This document shows, piece by piece, positions 23,901 through 32,654 of a DNA stretch of 64,000 nt. The position numbers were made by a program, and so were the translations under genes. The DNA is from Eublepharis macularius (taxonomy: Eukaryota; Chordata; Lepidosauria; Squamata; Eublepharidae): the NCBI RefSeq assembly GCF_028583425.1, contig NC_072795.1, positions 68,958,001-69,022,000 on the forward strand. The letters run 5' to 3'. The notes below the pieces were generated by a model. That model was not told the DNA's origin. It saw only the letters and a program-made list of their open reading frames with translations, and did no database searches. Within the stretch, counting starts at the first letter, position 1, and every line of letters starts with the position of its first letter.

Positions 23901-26900
23901 TTTACATGCTCAGGTTGTAGAAATTTGCAGAATAGCTTCCTTATTGCAAGAGAATAGTGTTCCATTCTTCATTTGTTGATATTGCTAATGTAAGTCAAAT
24001 CACTGCAATAAGCAGATTTTTAGTTCCAACAGTATCACTGCTCCTGTTCTGTTAGAAATGCCATCATTTTATATAAGCCTTTTTGTAACACAGCAAACAT
24101 TTTGCATGCCCCATGAAATAAATACAAGATAAGAGAGAGACAAATTGTGCAACAGGGAAAGGACAACATCCATCATCAGTGACTTCTTGAACAGAGTAGT
24201 TGAATGAGGGGATGGGAGCCTCATATTTTTTAGGAATACAAGGTTGACAACTTTTGGTAATACTTGAACCAGATGTTTATAAGAGCTAGTCTCATGGTTT
24301 CAATCCAAGCACCTGTGCTTCACACAGGTGATTTGTAACACTACTGATTTAAAAGATATTCTTAATAATTTTTTAGTCCAGTGGCACCTTAGAGACCAAC
24401 TAGATTTTCAGAGTATTCGCTTTTGAGAATCAAAGCTCCTTTCTTCAGATACTGGGAACTCTGACTCTTGAACACTTATACCCTGAAAATTTTGTTGGTC
24501 TTTAAGGTGCCACTGGTCTCAAATCCTGCTGTTCTACTGCAGACCCACACGACTATCTACCTGAAACTACCTTAACGTTTTTTTCTCTCTCTTGAATCAA
24601 CTGCTGGTATTTTTCAGCAACACGATGGTTAGTTAGAAGAGTCACTGGTTTAATCTAGCAGTTGTAAATTATCATAGCAGTCAATCCATAATTTTTATCA
24701 TGCTATGGTTGTAAAAGGCTGATTTTTAACTGTTTTTAGATAATGTTTGTGGTTTTTTATATCAAAGAGAACATGTAAAGATTCCTTATACAGTCAGCCC
24801 ATTGATCCATCCAGGTCAACATTTTCTACTCTCTCCAGGATCCCAGTCAGAGAAAAGGCTCTCTCAGTACCTGGTATACCTTTTAATTGGAAATGCCAGA
24901 GATGGAACCTGGAAGTTTTGGCATGCAAAACCCTTTCACTGGACTACAACCCCTTCCTCTTGTTTTTATTTTTAATGTAACTTGTGTTGGGGATCTGTTT
25001 TAGGATTAAAAGGAAGGATATTGATCTTTAAATAAATAAATGAAGTTTGTGTTGGTTTCCATTATTAAATGAACAAGGTTCACAACATGAAGCCAAATTT
25101 GAAAAACATTAGTATAAACGGAAAAAAACCATCCATAGTTTTTAGCACAGAAATAGAACACCTATTAATCTTTTTTTTTTCCTTTTTACTATTTCTTTCC
25201 TCCCTGAAGGCTGTGAAGGTTCCCAGTCTAGCTGATGCAATACTTTCTGATTCACTCTCCAACTAGCAGAACTTCTTTTTAAAGCTGCTAGACGTCACGC
25301 AAATAGAAGTTACAACTTCTTTTGGCCGAGTCAGCCTGACTGTGGCTGAGGGAAGGACAGGGAGGGGCAGCCTGGCAGGAAGCCTGAAAATTACACCGGG
25401 AAGGGCCTGAGAGTGTGGGAGAAAAAGGAAACTGATGCAATGGGAAACAGGATGGCAGTCTTAGCCAGACAAGGGAGCGCAGCCCTTCTGCAGGGTTCAC
25501 TTTGGAGTACCTGTCACTTAGCTTATATGATATTACTTCATTTTCATGGCGGAGGGTATGTCCCTGTTTTTACTGCCCCATATACACAGAAAACTCCACG
25601 TAGAGTGGCAAAAGCAGACACACACTCACTATTTTAGAAAACGGTTTGAGAGGGGAGGCAGGAACCCTTCCTCCCTCTTTAGTGGCTTTCTGAAGCCACT
25701 GAGCTCTACTTTAAAAAAAAAAACAGCCATTCCCAACAGGTGCTGTGTGGCTGTGGGGAATCCATGTTGGGTGTGAGGAACCTGGACCCAACTCTTTAAA
25801 AACTTGCATGTCTATTTTGACCCCAGGTCATCCAGGTCAGGGCCATCTAGATGCTGCCATTGAGTAGGAAAGGAAAGGCTGTCTAGAGGTAGATTGAAAA
25901 GCACCTCCTCTATGAACCACTTTGTAAGGCAAGTATATCAAGACCAAAGCGAAAGGAACAATCACCCACAACAACTCCTCCTACCCTGGGTCAGTAGAGG
26001 ACTGAAGTTCTAAGCAAAAGGATTTCATTCAGTATGTTACCTGAAAGCCAGTTATAAAGACCTCATGTCCCCCACATGACCACCAAGGGTCTTATAGGTC
26101 AGAAATGCCCCTGGAGGGAGATGATTTTGATTGGGATCATGGCATTTGGGAAGAAAGGGCTCTAGTGCCATTTTTTTTCTGACCTGAAATAGCGCCAGCA
26201 AGGTGCTTTTTGCCCTGCTGAGGAAACTAAAGTGGCTCCCCAAGCCACTTCCTGTTGGGGAAATGTTGCTGAGGGGAAGATCAAGCCCCCTCTACCTGCA
26301 TGCCACCATCCCCATTCACAGAACTCCAGGCACACATCTGATCAACAGGACCTGTTGAATAGATGGGGGTATGATATGGGGGGCTGTAGAGGATAAGGGG
26401 AGATAAAGAGTATGTGAGGGGTGCAATGTAAATTTGATATATGGACAGTATGTAGAAGAATGAATGTCTCCATGTTTAAGCAAATGTGAGTTTTATCTTC
26501 TATTAGACATCTAAGATTACTGCACATCGTTCTCCCTTCCTTGAAACAAAAAGCTGCCTTATAACAAAGTAGATAATTGGCCCAACTAGCCTAGTTTTTA
26601 TTCCAGCAGTGGCTTCCTCCACTGTCAGGCAAAGATCTGTACCAATTGTGCTAGGAGTCTTTAGTTGGAGCTGCAAGGCACTGGACCTGGGGTCTTTTCC
26701 TTGCACATTATGTGATCTACCAATGGCCCTTCTGTTTATCATAAAGCTCCACCGAGAGTGCCTCACCAGTCCCTCCACAATAAGCCTCTAATGAATGCAT
26801 TTTAGAATTCAAATCCAAAATGAATGGGGTGTGCTACATTGTTCAGAAAAGACAGTCAGATGATCTATGTGGCCATTCAAAAATGGAAGCTCCTTATTTG

Positions 26901-29900
26901 TTCATGTAAGTACTGTGATTCTAGGCAGTCTTGGCAGTGGGGTGGGGGGTGGGAATAAGCTGGTGCAAAAACAGGTGGGATTGGACCCATGCAGTCTTAG
27001 ACAAACTAAGATCACAAGCTGAAGGCTCCTATTGTTTATGCTTTTAAACAAAGATACTAATTCCATCTGACACTGGAAGGGTTCAGAATGATAGAGTGGT
27101 GATAAATGGGCAACCTATATCCATCCCAAAGAGCAAGGGCTTTGTCCCTCATGTAGACCCTTTGTCTACATGTCTGGAGGGAATCCAGTGGACAATCTTA
27201 AAAACATTTGCATGGAAATGAGCCCCTTTAAATAAAATGGCCAGCTTAACATTGTTCTTATGGTATTCTCCATTATTTCAGGCTCCCTGTGATCAACTCT
27301 GAAGTTATTCCTGAGATAAACTCGTATCAATATAGCTGTATAAGCAGCATACCCAATTATGAAACCTTCTGAGCATTTAACATATTCCTAGGATACATGG
27401 GAAAACATACTGGTATTCACTTGCATTTCTGGATTGAACTAAGGGGATGTTTAATGCTATAATTCACTAAAATAGTGCTATGAAAACTTTCCCCTCAACT
27501 GAACAACTCAAGAGGGCAGAACTTTGAGGCATTAATAAGAATGAAGATGTCAGTGAGAAACAGAACTTCTTACCTCCATAAGTATGAAATGCTTCTCGTT
27601 CTTTGGTTAGAACCACAGTTCCAAGAATATCCACTTGCCTTACTGGATGTCTATTGTAAAAGAATATACCTAAAAAGGGAAAGAGGAAAGTAGAAACATC
27701 TAGATTTTTAATAAAGATACCTGTTTGTTTTAATCAGCCACTGTTAACTTCAACAACCCAGTACCATTAATTTCTTTAAGCTTGGACCAAATAATGAGGA
27801 TTCATGGGCACTGATTTCAACTCTTGATTGAGGTACTGCATTTAGTCTCCTCACGTCCATTTCCCTTAAATTATGTCAACAGGCTGTAGAACTATATGTG
27901 TTTAATTCACTGTATCATGTTACAGTTAAGTGTCCAAAATTTGCACTCTCCATTTCCGGTAAAAATCAGACACAACTTGCATTTATATATAAATATGATT
28001 TAGTGGTTTACGGCACATGGGAATTCTGAACTCAACCATCGACTTGTTCTCAGTCCCACCCTTGTCAGAAAATAATTGAGATTTATAAAACCTGTTCAAC
28101 AACCTTCTTTCCTTGATTAGGGCAATTTACAGACAGGAAATCGCCCTCTTTCTCAAGCTAACACCCTGTAAAAAAAGTTGATATATAATGTACCAAGTGC
28201 ACATTTTTCAGCCTCAAGCCTCCCAGCCTCTACATTTCTAACTGCCATCAATCCCATTCACTTCTAATAGACCACTTCTGACATAGCACTAGCAATCTTA
28301 TTTGACTAGCTGATTGCCTGGATATAATTGTGATCCATTTATAGCACAGAATGAGTCTTTAAGAGCATGCAGAGATTCTAACCTGACAATTAAGTTGTGA
28401 AAAAGGCCTACCCCATATGTAATCTCACAGATGTATATAGAAATTGACAGACCACTCCACACCACATCCAAGGAAGTGCAAGACTGTAAATCAAAGTTAT
28501 ATTCTCCCAAGGTCTATGTCTGACTTATATTATGCTAAAAGGCGTACATTCTTCTGATTGCAGCATGTGTTTATTGACACAAAAATTGACTTATGTGTCA
28601 AGTAATAAGGTGCAGGTTTGCAATACACCCTGGCTGCTTGATATTCTTTTGCAGTTGACAAATGGGTTGCCTCTTGGGTCTCAGAATCAATGTGTATAAA
28701 ATGGATGCTACCACAGATGTTATTTTCAGTTCTTCCCAGTAGTGGATGTCTCCACATAGCTAGGCATATGCACTCTCTAGGTACATGAGTCAGCCATTTC
28801 AGCATGTGTGGTCATTAGTGTCAGACTAGGATCTAGGAGACCCAGGTTCGAATCTCCACACTGCCATGGAAGCTCACTAGAGAATCTTGGGCCAACAAAT
28901 CTCTCTCTGAGCCAAAACTGTCTCACACGGTTGTTGAGAAGGTAAAATGAAGGTGGGGAGAACAATGTTGGAAGCGACTTTGAATCCCCATCATGGAGAA
29001 AACTTGGGTATAAATATATCTAAATTAATTACTGGGAACCAACACAGTTCAGACATTTCAGAACAACACTGAGGGCCAATGTGAGGCAAAGGCTTCACAA
29101 CCGTTTGACAGCAAGATGCAGTTCCTCTGCATTTTCCTTCTACTAAGCTCTACTTTTTCCTGCTTTTCTCCTAGCCATTCCCTATATATGCTCATTTTTC
29201 AGGGCAACTTTGCCAGACAAAGACTGTTCTGTCTGGAAAATGTATTAAATTCTGACCATTATTTCTGCTTAGTCTCATACAGTTTAAGATTCACAAGCTA
29301 TTGCTTTATGCATCGAGTTACAAGATTCTGAACAGCAATAACCAAAAGGGCAGTCTCAGTGCCATTAAAGCAATGTGGGCGGTACTGGCTAGAACACAAC
29401 AGCACGGGAATCAAACAAAGCATAACATTTCCAACAAGTAAAAAATGAGGTGTGGTATACGGTGACACACAACAACCGGTTCGTTTAAAGCTAGGCTGGT
29501 GCGTTTGTACGTGTGTGTACACATACTTCCCTCCTCTCTTCATGTGCTCAGGAATTCCTTTTCTAATATGCAGGCAGTTTGGAAGAATTACTGGGTTTAA
29601 AATTATTACTGCATATTAGTTTAAAGTAATATGTGCCCCTGCATCAATGTGTCCTATTACAAACTCATTTCTCTACCTGATTTTATTAAAACTGGCATTT
29701 ACTTGGCAAGCCCTTAGCAAACATTTCCTGGTCAGTTCATTTCCTAGTAGTCAGGTCTTCAGGCTTTGACTTCAACCTGCAGAGGGCCTTACTACAGTAG
29801 TTAAAGATTTTGTTACCTTTTGCTTTGAGACTATTGAAGTAGCATTGCCCATGAATGCCATTGCTAATGAAATATTCTCTGCAACAAGATGTTGTGGTTT

Positions 29901-30827
29901 CAGTGATTAGGCATTTTTTAATCTCATAAACAGAAACGTTTGTTTGAGGGAAGATGTTTGAATCCCATGCTGCAACAACTGCTGTAGTTCTTGCAGTATA
30001 AAGTTAAAAGATTATTACAGGCCGGAAGTCAAGGGATACGGAGCGACTGAATCCCAGTTCCACTAATCCCACAGTTTATTGTTTAAAGGTCAAGAAAGCT
30101 TATGCTAGAGTTGAAGGACCGACTCTGATAAAGAGAGGAACACAATATGGAATATTCAGTATCATTTAATTAGTATTATTAAACAAAGTAGGAGTTGGTT
30201 CCTGCTTTACAACCAAGAAAAAAAGATGAAAAATATATTTGAAAACTAAAGTTGCAGTTTTAACTTTGAATTATGCCAGCCTTTATGCTCTGGGATAGGA
30301 CTAGAACTAAAATCCTTATAATGCTTTAACTCCAAGCTGCAGCCTCATAAGGCAGTTATGGTTTCGGAACGTCAAGTTCTCATGTTGGAACTCTGATGCC
30401 AGTCAGCTACAGCTATGCCACCTTAAGGAGGCAGAAATGGGAAGAAGGGGGCATGGCCAGTTGAGTCTTGGTCCTGTACTCCCTGAGAGCAGAGTCCTAC
30501 CCTCCTCAAGAGAGGAAAGCACTCCTTCTCAAAGCCTGATCTCAAAATGTGCTGTGGCAGAGCTGGTGTGCTGTAAAGATTTTACAGTGCCGGACTAGGA
30601 CCTGGGAGACCCAGCTTCATATCCCCAATCTGCCATGAAGCTCACTGGGCAGTCTTGAGCCAGTCATTCTTTCCGAGCCTAACTACCTTACAGGATCGCT
30701 GTGAGCAGACAAAGAGGAAAACAATGCATGACACTCTGAGCTCCTTAGAGGAAAGGAGAGATAAATAAAGAAACTGCCAAGGCATAGCTGTTAGCCTGTT
30801 GCTTATCCCAGGAAAGTTCCTGCTGCC

Positions 30828-30872
<45 letters not shown>

Positions 30873-32654
30873 ACCACCACCACCAGCCCTTCAGTCTCTG
30901 ACAGGTGAGGAGTCACCTGTCCTACAGGGAACATTATAGGTGGCTGGCAGAGCACAAACTGCTCCCTGCAACAGTAAATGCTTAGTATCTTTGCACACAC
31001 AGCATTTTGACCCAGCTGTTGTTATAGCCATGCTTGTGCGGCTCTGCCCAGCTTCCTCAAACTCTATGCTATTTTTAGCTGTGTTTGCTATATGACCCCC
31101 ATGTGTTACAGTGACATATGCTTCTCCCAGGCGGCTCCCTCTGCCATGCGAGAATTCCAAAATGTTGTGAGACTCTTCTTTCACTTCAGAATAATACCTT
31201 TATGTAATTTATAATATTTATTGACTTTCTAAGCACAACATGCATAGAACATACCAGACACATACAAAGCAGGCCTAAATAAAGAAATTCAAAAATAAGG
31301 CAAGAAAAAGTGATCAAACCAGAATTTTAATGCATACAGCAGCATTAGAAAGAAACTTATACACTGATCAGCGATGAGCCTTGCCAAGAAGTTTTCAAAA
31401 GTTACTAGGCCCAGAGGTTTTTATTAGAACACCTAGTCACATATACATTAGTTATTTGTGGCCCAAAAGACAGGATAACATTTGCCTGTCCTGTTTCTTG
31501 AAAGCAATTTTAACTACAGCAGAGTCGAAAAGAGAGAGTGTTTTTTCTGAAAGCCTTTGTCAGCTACAAAAAGCATATCCTTTGGCATTTTAAATTTTTT
31601 AAAATTTATATCCCACTTTTCTCCCCAGTGGGGACCCAAAGCAACTTGCATAGTTCTCTTCTCCTCCAATTAATCCTCACTACAACCCTGTGAGGTAGGC
31701 GAGGCTAAGAGTATGTGAGTGGCCCAAGGTCACCCAAGAAGCCTCCATGGCAGAGTGGGGATTTGAACCTGGCTCTCCTAGGTTCATGTCCCAACGATTC
31801 TAGCCACTACACCATGCTGGCTTATTTGGGATTGGCTGGTGAAAACAGGGCAAAATTGTTTGCCCATTCCTAGCAAGGGTATTGCCAAAACCAATGCCCT
31901 CACTCTTAATTGATTTCAGAACACTGGCAACTAGTTTGACATTATAGAGTCCTCATTGGCAGCTAGTTGTACTGATGTGTCCCCTTGAGGATTATGTTAG
32001 GGACACTTCCAACAACCTACTGATTAATCTAGGCACTGTATTCTCTTCCTCCCCATCAGTCTACATGAAATCAGATGGGGAAGAAAGGATTCAAGCACAT
32101 CAGTACAGAAAGGACATTCCTCTAGAAAGTGTGGTCCAAACACTTTGTTTTATTTCCTACTTCTGGCTGGGTTGGGTGATTAAAAAAAGCAGAATGAGGT
32201 CAGGCAATGCCAGCAAAAATCTGGGCTCCTTCTCCCAGTCATGTGCTTTAGATCTTCCAAGGGACGCACACTAATCTGGCACACCAGTGAGAAGGCCCTT
32301 CTCATATACTCCTGCCTCTGTCTCTCTCTGAGCTTCTGTCAAGAAAAAAGGAGAGAAAAGGAAGCAACTGGGGCCAGACTGCTATGATGCCAATAACATC
32401 ATCGCTGGTTTTACTGAGAAGACTTGCATTACTGTGCTATAGTAGCTGGCAATCTCACCACTCACCTGGCACCTGCTTAGACTCTTTCATTTCTTGTATG
32501 TCTTTAATGTACATTCTTGCATAGGCTGAGAAGACAGGATCCAAGCCCCATAACAATGAAGGTACCTCTTCTTCAAAGTCCATGGATGCAACAAACTTTC
32601 AGAAACTGTCCACAGCCATGGATCAACCAGCCGCAAGCAGAGCAGTTTGCAAGC
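4396..32654 (-). CDS. STN1: STN1 (OBFC1), CST complex subunit, partial gene (exons 2-9)
   Basis: STN1 is part of the CTC1-STN1-TEN1 complex, which binds telomeric single-stranded DNA and stimulates DNA polymerase alpha-primase fill-in. Eight coding exons read from 32583 down to 4396: 32583-32466, 27669-27574, 23595-23524, 15839-15669, 14708-14597, 13673-13505, 5023-4901 and 4468-4396. All junctions keep frame and use GT-AG, giving about 311 codons against 368 residues in human. The N-terminus reads [18 protein letters not shown]. The OB-fold spans roughly residues 35-160, with IGDVIRVRG in exon 5. Winged-helix material follows in exons 7-9. The start is the first ATG in frame with the conserved PSLLWGLDP. 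The start is about five residues downstream of the human start. The terminal exon is not in the window. Assignment rests on residue-by-residue similarity to the human protein recalled from memory. Confidence 0.93.
4469..4900 (-). other. STN1: STN1 intron 8 (432 bp)
   Basis: Short AT-rich intron with GTAAGT donor and TTTCCTGTAG acceptor on the minus strand. No mobile element recognised. It is the smallest STN1 intron in the window. Confidence 0.85.
4901..5023 (-). CDS. STN1: STN1 exon 8
   Basis: Acceptor TTTCCACCCAG, donor GTAAGT after TACTGT, phase 0 at both ends (41 codons). The protein begins [20 protein letters not shown] and continues [13 protein letters not shown], aligning without gaps to human KAIHSIFKNAIQLLQEKGLVFQK. 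This is the first winged-helix domain of STN1. The internal ATG at the exon start is not a translation start. Confidence 0.9.
5387..5650 (-). repeat. tRNA-derived SINE, family B, copy 1
   Basis: On the minus strand the head reads approximately CCAGTTTGGAGTAGTGGTCA, then GACTCTAATATGGAGAAC with a B-box-like GGTTTGATTCC. The body carries the GTAAACCGCTCTGAGTG motif and the tail GTATATAAATTGAATG. Copies sharing this organisation occur at 14891, 35352 and 57887, all in the same orientation. Confidence 0.7.
5660..8345 (-). mobile_element. DIRS-like retrotransposon remnant (terminal repeat plus gag), decayed
   Basis: Minus-strand pieces in different frames resemble the Gag-like protein of DIRS elements. 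They include [20 protein letters not shown] (about 6790-6730), then [13 protein letters not shown] and [10 protein letters not shown] (about 6530-6400). The higher-coordinate end (about 8345-8110) has a non-coding segment with inverted GGAGGG/CCCTCC-type motifs, which I read as the terminal repeat. Stops and frameshifts break the protein, and no tyrosine recombinase or reverse transcriptase remains. The low-coordinate end is cut next to the SINE at 5387-5650. Class assignment is by recalled resemblance and is moderately secure. Confidence 0.55.
6991..7221 (-). repeat. tRNA-headed SINE inserted in the DIRS-like element
   Basis: Minus-strand head TGCTGTAGCATAATGGTTAA with a B-box-like GGTTTGAATC. 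The body shares the GCTCTGAGTAGG and TATATAAGCACAG tail organisation with family B but is a distinct subfamily. It splits the gag remnant, so it is younger than the DIRS insertion. Confidence 0.6.
8346..11333. other. Intronic DNA, nothing recognised
   Basis: About 3 kb of AT-rich STN1 intron 7 sequence. Short homopolymers and a CTTCCTTCC tract near 10025 are the only features. No exon-like blocks on either strand. Confidence 0.5.
11334..11880. mobile_element. GC-rich hAT-like MITE with internal hairpins and tandem units
   Basis: The left end CAGCGCCGGATCTAGGG and the reverse complement of the right end CAGGGCCAGATTGAGGG match at about 13 of 17 positions. The flanks GTGGTGGT (11326-11333) and GTGGTAGT (11881-11888) form a 7-of-8 target duplication, as expected for hAT. 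The interior is far richer in G+C than its surroundings. It contains two degenerate units of about 145 bp (starting near 11475 and 11619) built on CATTCGCC, TTTCGCCTGCCC and CGGCTTGCCG blocks. A perfect 16-bp stem with 6-nt loop sits at 11470-11507. Long open frames here on both strands reflect the composition and are not genes. Confidence 0.6.
13505..13673 (-). CDS. STN1: STN1 exon 7
   Basis: Acceptor TTGCCAATAG, donor CAA followed by GTGAGT. It completes a split serine codon from exon 6 and ends in phase 0. Residues include [20 protein letters not shown] and [10 protein letters not shown], matching human LSEKAKEFLMENRVQSFYQQ and ELEMVESLLSL. It links the OB-fold to the winged-helix region. 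Confidence 0.92.
13674..14596 (-). other. STN1: STN1 intron 6 (923 bp)
   Basis: GTCAGT donor and TTGCCAATAG acceptor on the minus strand. Contains a short local duplication of GTGTCCTTACT (about 14360-14393). No mobile element recognised. Confidence 0.8.
14597..14708 (-). CDS. STN1: STN1 exon 6
   Basis: Acceptor ATCTGTTCAG, donor GTCAGT. It encodes (Y)[20 protein letters not shown] then [10 protein letters not shown], aligning with human YKVDDPVWNIQIARMLELPT and YRKVYDQPFH. Phase 1 in and phase 2 out. Confidence 0.93.
14861..15355 (+). repeat. Sauria-type SINE interrupted by another SINE
   Basis: The head GCCAGTGTTGTGTAGTGGTT (14865-14884) stops at the (ATG)n tail of the family B copy. The remainder resumes after 15164 with GGTATCTGGGAGACTTGAGT and the CCACCTCACAGGGTTTTTGT and TATAAATGAAGG regions typical of the Sauria SINE body and tail. 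Confidence 0.7.
14891..15164 (-). repeat. tRNA-derived SINE, family B, copy 2, with (ATG)n tail
   Basis: Minus-strand head CCAGTTTGGTGTAGTGGTTA with GAGAGCCGGATTTGATTCCC as B-box region. The body has GTAAACCGCACTGAGTGGGC and the end is TATAAATCGAATG followed by about 12 CAT repeats. It is the best preserved copy in the window and is inserted in a Sauria SINE. Confidence 0.8.
15669..15839 (-). CDS. STN1: STN1 exon 5 (OB-fold)
   Basis: Acceptor TTCTTCTGTCACAG, donor GTGAGC. The exon encodes [20 protein letters not shown], then [20 protein letters not shown] and [17 protein letters not shown]. This corresponds to human LKKLQETIEQKTKIEIGDTI and RVRGSIRTYREEREIHATTY. The block holds beta-strands of the OB-fold. 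Phase 1 at both ends. Confidence 0.94.
16260..16435 (+). repeat. Fragment similar to the 63.2-kb DIRS-like end
   Basis: TTCATCGAATGGTCTTCTGTGC and the following GCAGTCCCGCACTGGGGACTGC palindrome correspond to the block at 63225-63265. Similarity continues for about 100 bp. I interpret it as a detached terminal-repeat fragment. Confidence 0.4.
16446..17198. mobile_element. Foldback element of the AGTAGCACCTTTAAG family carrying a nested insertion
   Basis: Outer arms are inverted copies. The left has CTAGTAGCACCTTTAAGACT and TTTATTGTAGCATAAGCTTT (16451-16496). The right has their complements at about 17150-17193. About 200 bp of internal sequence follows the left arm (16530-16747). Related copies lie at 24373, 52186 and, as a scrap, 17720. 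I know this repeat as abundant in squamates and turtles. Its middle is split by the palindromic element at 16748-17105. Confidence 0.7.
16748..17105. mobile_element. Near-perfect palindromic MITE with 17-bp tandem repeats
   Basis: Left arm 16748-16841 and right arm 17012-17105 are inverted repeats of 94 bp differing at two positions. The ends read GAGCCAAAACACACGTTAAG. ATA flanks both sides (16745-16747 and 17106-17108), compatible with a 3-bp target duplication. Inside the left half are six copies of GTCCTGGAAGCTTAAAG (starts 16825, 16847, 16874, 16890, 16918, 16937, the last with one change). The right arm has one inverted copy. A perfect 20-bp palindrome centred on GGCGCC lies at 16958-16977. 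No coding capacity. Superfamily unknown. Confidence 0.8.
17199..18569. other. Intronic DNA with only a repeat scrap
   Basis: A short decayed copy of the foldback family (AAATCTTATGCC...AAAGTGCCACTGGACC) lies near 17720-17770. The rest is anonymous AT-rich sequence with no exon. Confidence 0.5.
18570..20300 (+). mobile_element. CR1-type LINE, 5' portion (ORF1 esterase and ORF2 linker remnants)
   Basis: Translation around 18720-18835 gives [20 protein letters not shown], like the esterase-type domain of CR1 ORF1. The following stretch shows [11 protein letters not shown] in broken frame. Around 20030-20250 the pieces [17 protein letters not shown] and [14 protein letters not shown] resemble the segment between endonuclease and reverse transcriptase in CR1 ORF2. 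Stops and shifts are frequent. The middle (19100-20000) is not clearly assignable: an AGTCAAGATGGTGACC start-like motif near 19237 may belong to another LINE leader. Confidence 0.45.
20301..22195 (+). pseudogene. R4/Dong-like LINE, reverse transcriptase with frameshifts
   Basis: A long frame from about 20290 to 21464 encodes a non-LTR reverse transcriptase. Visible motifs are [12 protein letters not shown] (motif A), [30 protein letters not shown] (catalytic DD) and FKYLGMVV. After the TAG at 21462 the frame shifts. The next piece reads [15 protein letters not shown] and [12 protein letters not shown], and a second shift near 21640 leads to HMFFCCPFY. The CPC...H...C spacing fits the C-terminal zinc finger of R2/R4-type elements. 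The 3' end is AATAAAGAAAGATGAG near 22190. It is dead because of at least two frameshifts. R4 is my best clade guess from the domain layout. Confidence 0.75.
22200..22943 (+). mobile_element. CR1-type LINE 3' end
   Basis: Encodes, with interruptions, [20 protein letters not shown] then [15 protein letters not shown], followed by a segment like [20 protein letters not shown]. This is the conserved C-terminal part of CR1 ORF2. The 3' UTR includes GTGGAACCTGCTGC and GCTGGACTAGACATCCAGCA and stops near TTATGTTCTTATGATCC. It lies directly downstream of the R4-like element and in the same orientation as the CR1 5' piece. Confidence 0.75.
23524..23595 (-). CDS. STN1: STN1 exon 4
   Basis: Acceptor TTATCTTCTAG, donor GTAACA. 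It encodes (V)[23 protein letters not shown], matching human VDDSTGVINCICWKK. The CICWK strand is part of the OB-fold. Phase 1 at both ends. Confidence 0.93.
24373..24570 (+). repeat. Foldback repeat, AGTAGCACCTTTAAG family
   Basis: Left arm TAGTCCAGTGGCACCTTAGA and right arm TCTTTAAGGTGCCACTGGTC are inverted copies around a centre containing TTTTGAGAATCAAAGCTCC. The tail CACACGACTATCTACCTGAA is typical of this family. More diverged than the copies at 16446 and 52186. Confidence 0.6.
24775..24950 (-). repeat. tRNA-headed SINE, family C, decayed
   Basis: The plus-strand text shows CAGCCCATTGATCCATCCAG, GGAAATGCCAGAGATGGAAC and TTGGCATGCAAAACCCTTTC, which are antisense to the body and tRNA head of a SINE I recognise from squamates. 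Non-coding. Confidence 0.5.
26548..26760 (-). repeat. tRNA-headed SINE, family C, decayed
   Basis: Antisense motifs in order: AAAGCTGCCTTATAACAAAG, GGCAAAGATCTGTACCAATT, AGTTGGAGCTGCAAGGCACT and GACCTGGGGTCTTTTCCTTG. Same organisation as the copies at 24775 and 37868. Confidence 0.5.
27574..27669 (-). CDS. STN1: STN1 exon 3
   Basis: Acceptor TCCCTTTTTAG, donor GTAAG. It encodes (G)[19 protein letters not shown] and [12 protein letters not shown], matching human GVFLYNGHPIKQVDVLGTVI and GVRERDAFYSYG. Start of the OB-fold. Phase 1 at both ends (96 bp). Confidence 0.94.
28800..29023 (+). repeat. Sauria-type SINE
   Basis: Contains AGTGTCAGACTAGGATCTAG, GGAGACCCAGGTTCGAATCT (B-box), CACTGCCATGGAAGCTCACT, CACACGGTTGTTGAGAAGGT and the tail GGGTATAAATATATCTAAAT. 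The first few bases of the head are missing. Confidence 0.75.
30561..30772 (+). repeat. Sauria-type SINE
   Basis: Head region AGCTGGTGTGCTGTAAAGAT, B-box region GGAGACCCAGCTTCATATCC, CTGCCATGAAGCTCACTGGG, and tail GGAGAGATAAATAAAG. About 80 percent conserved by eye with the 28800 copy. Confidence 0.7.
30823..30884. repeat. (CCG)n(CCA)n trinucleotide repeat
   Basis: About 14 CCG-type triplets followed by about 7 CCA triplets, inside STN1 intron 2. Readable as poly-Ala/poly-Val in short frames but not part of any gene. Confidence 0.95.
31586..31822 (-). repeat. Sauria-type SINE, minus orientation
   Basis: Minus-strand head AGCCAGCATGGTGTAGTGGC, then GAGAGCCAGGTTCAAATCCC, CACTCTGCCATGGAGGCTTC, CCTCACAGGGTTGTAGTGAG and TGGGGAGAAAAGTGGGATAT. 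This is the best-preserved Sauria SINE in the window. Confidence 0.8.
32466..32583 (-). CDS. STN1: STN1 exon 2, first coding exon
   Basis: The ATG at 32583-32581 opens [20 protein letters not shown] then [20 protein letters not shown], aligning with human [20 protein letters not shown] and DILDMKESRQVPG. The donor is CCAG followed by GTGAG. The exon continues upstream as 5' UTR to 32654. An upstream ATG in this exon (ATGGCTGTGGACAG) opens a six-codon uORF that ends before the main start. Confidence 0.93.
32584..32654 (-). other. STN1: STN1 exon 2 5' UTR part
   Basis: Acceptor TTTTATTTTTCAG precedes GCTTGCAAACTGC. Contains a short uORF (M-A-V-D-S-F-stop). A second, longer out-of-frame reading crosses this exon (see findings). 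Confidence 0.75.

Larger units (their letters stand above)
23596..27573 (-). other. STN1: STN1 intron 3 (4.0 kb)
   Basis: Contains a foldback-family copy (24373-24570) and two decayed tRNA-headed SINEs (24775-24950, 26548-26760). A C/G-enriched block at about 25310-25480 was examined and shows no exon or recognisable repeat. Remaining sequence is anonymous. Confidence 0.7.
27670..32465 (-). other. STN1: STN1 intron 2 (4.8 kb)
   Basis: Contains Sauria-type SINEs at 28800, 30561 and 31586 and the (CCG)n(CCA)n run at 30823-30884. The stretches 27670-28799, 29024-30560 and 31823-32465 show nothing recognisable. Confidence 0.7.
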
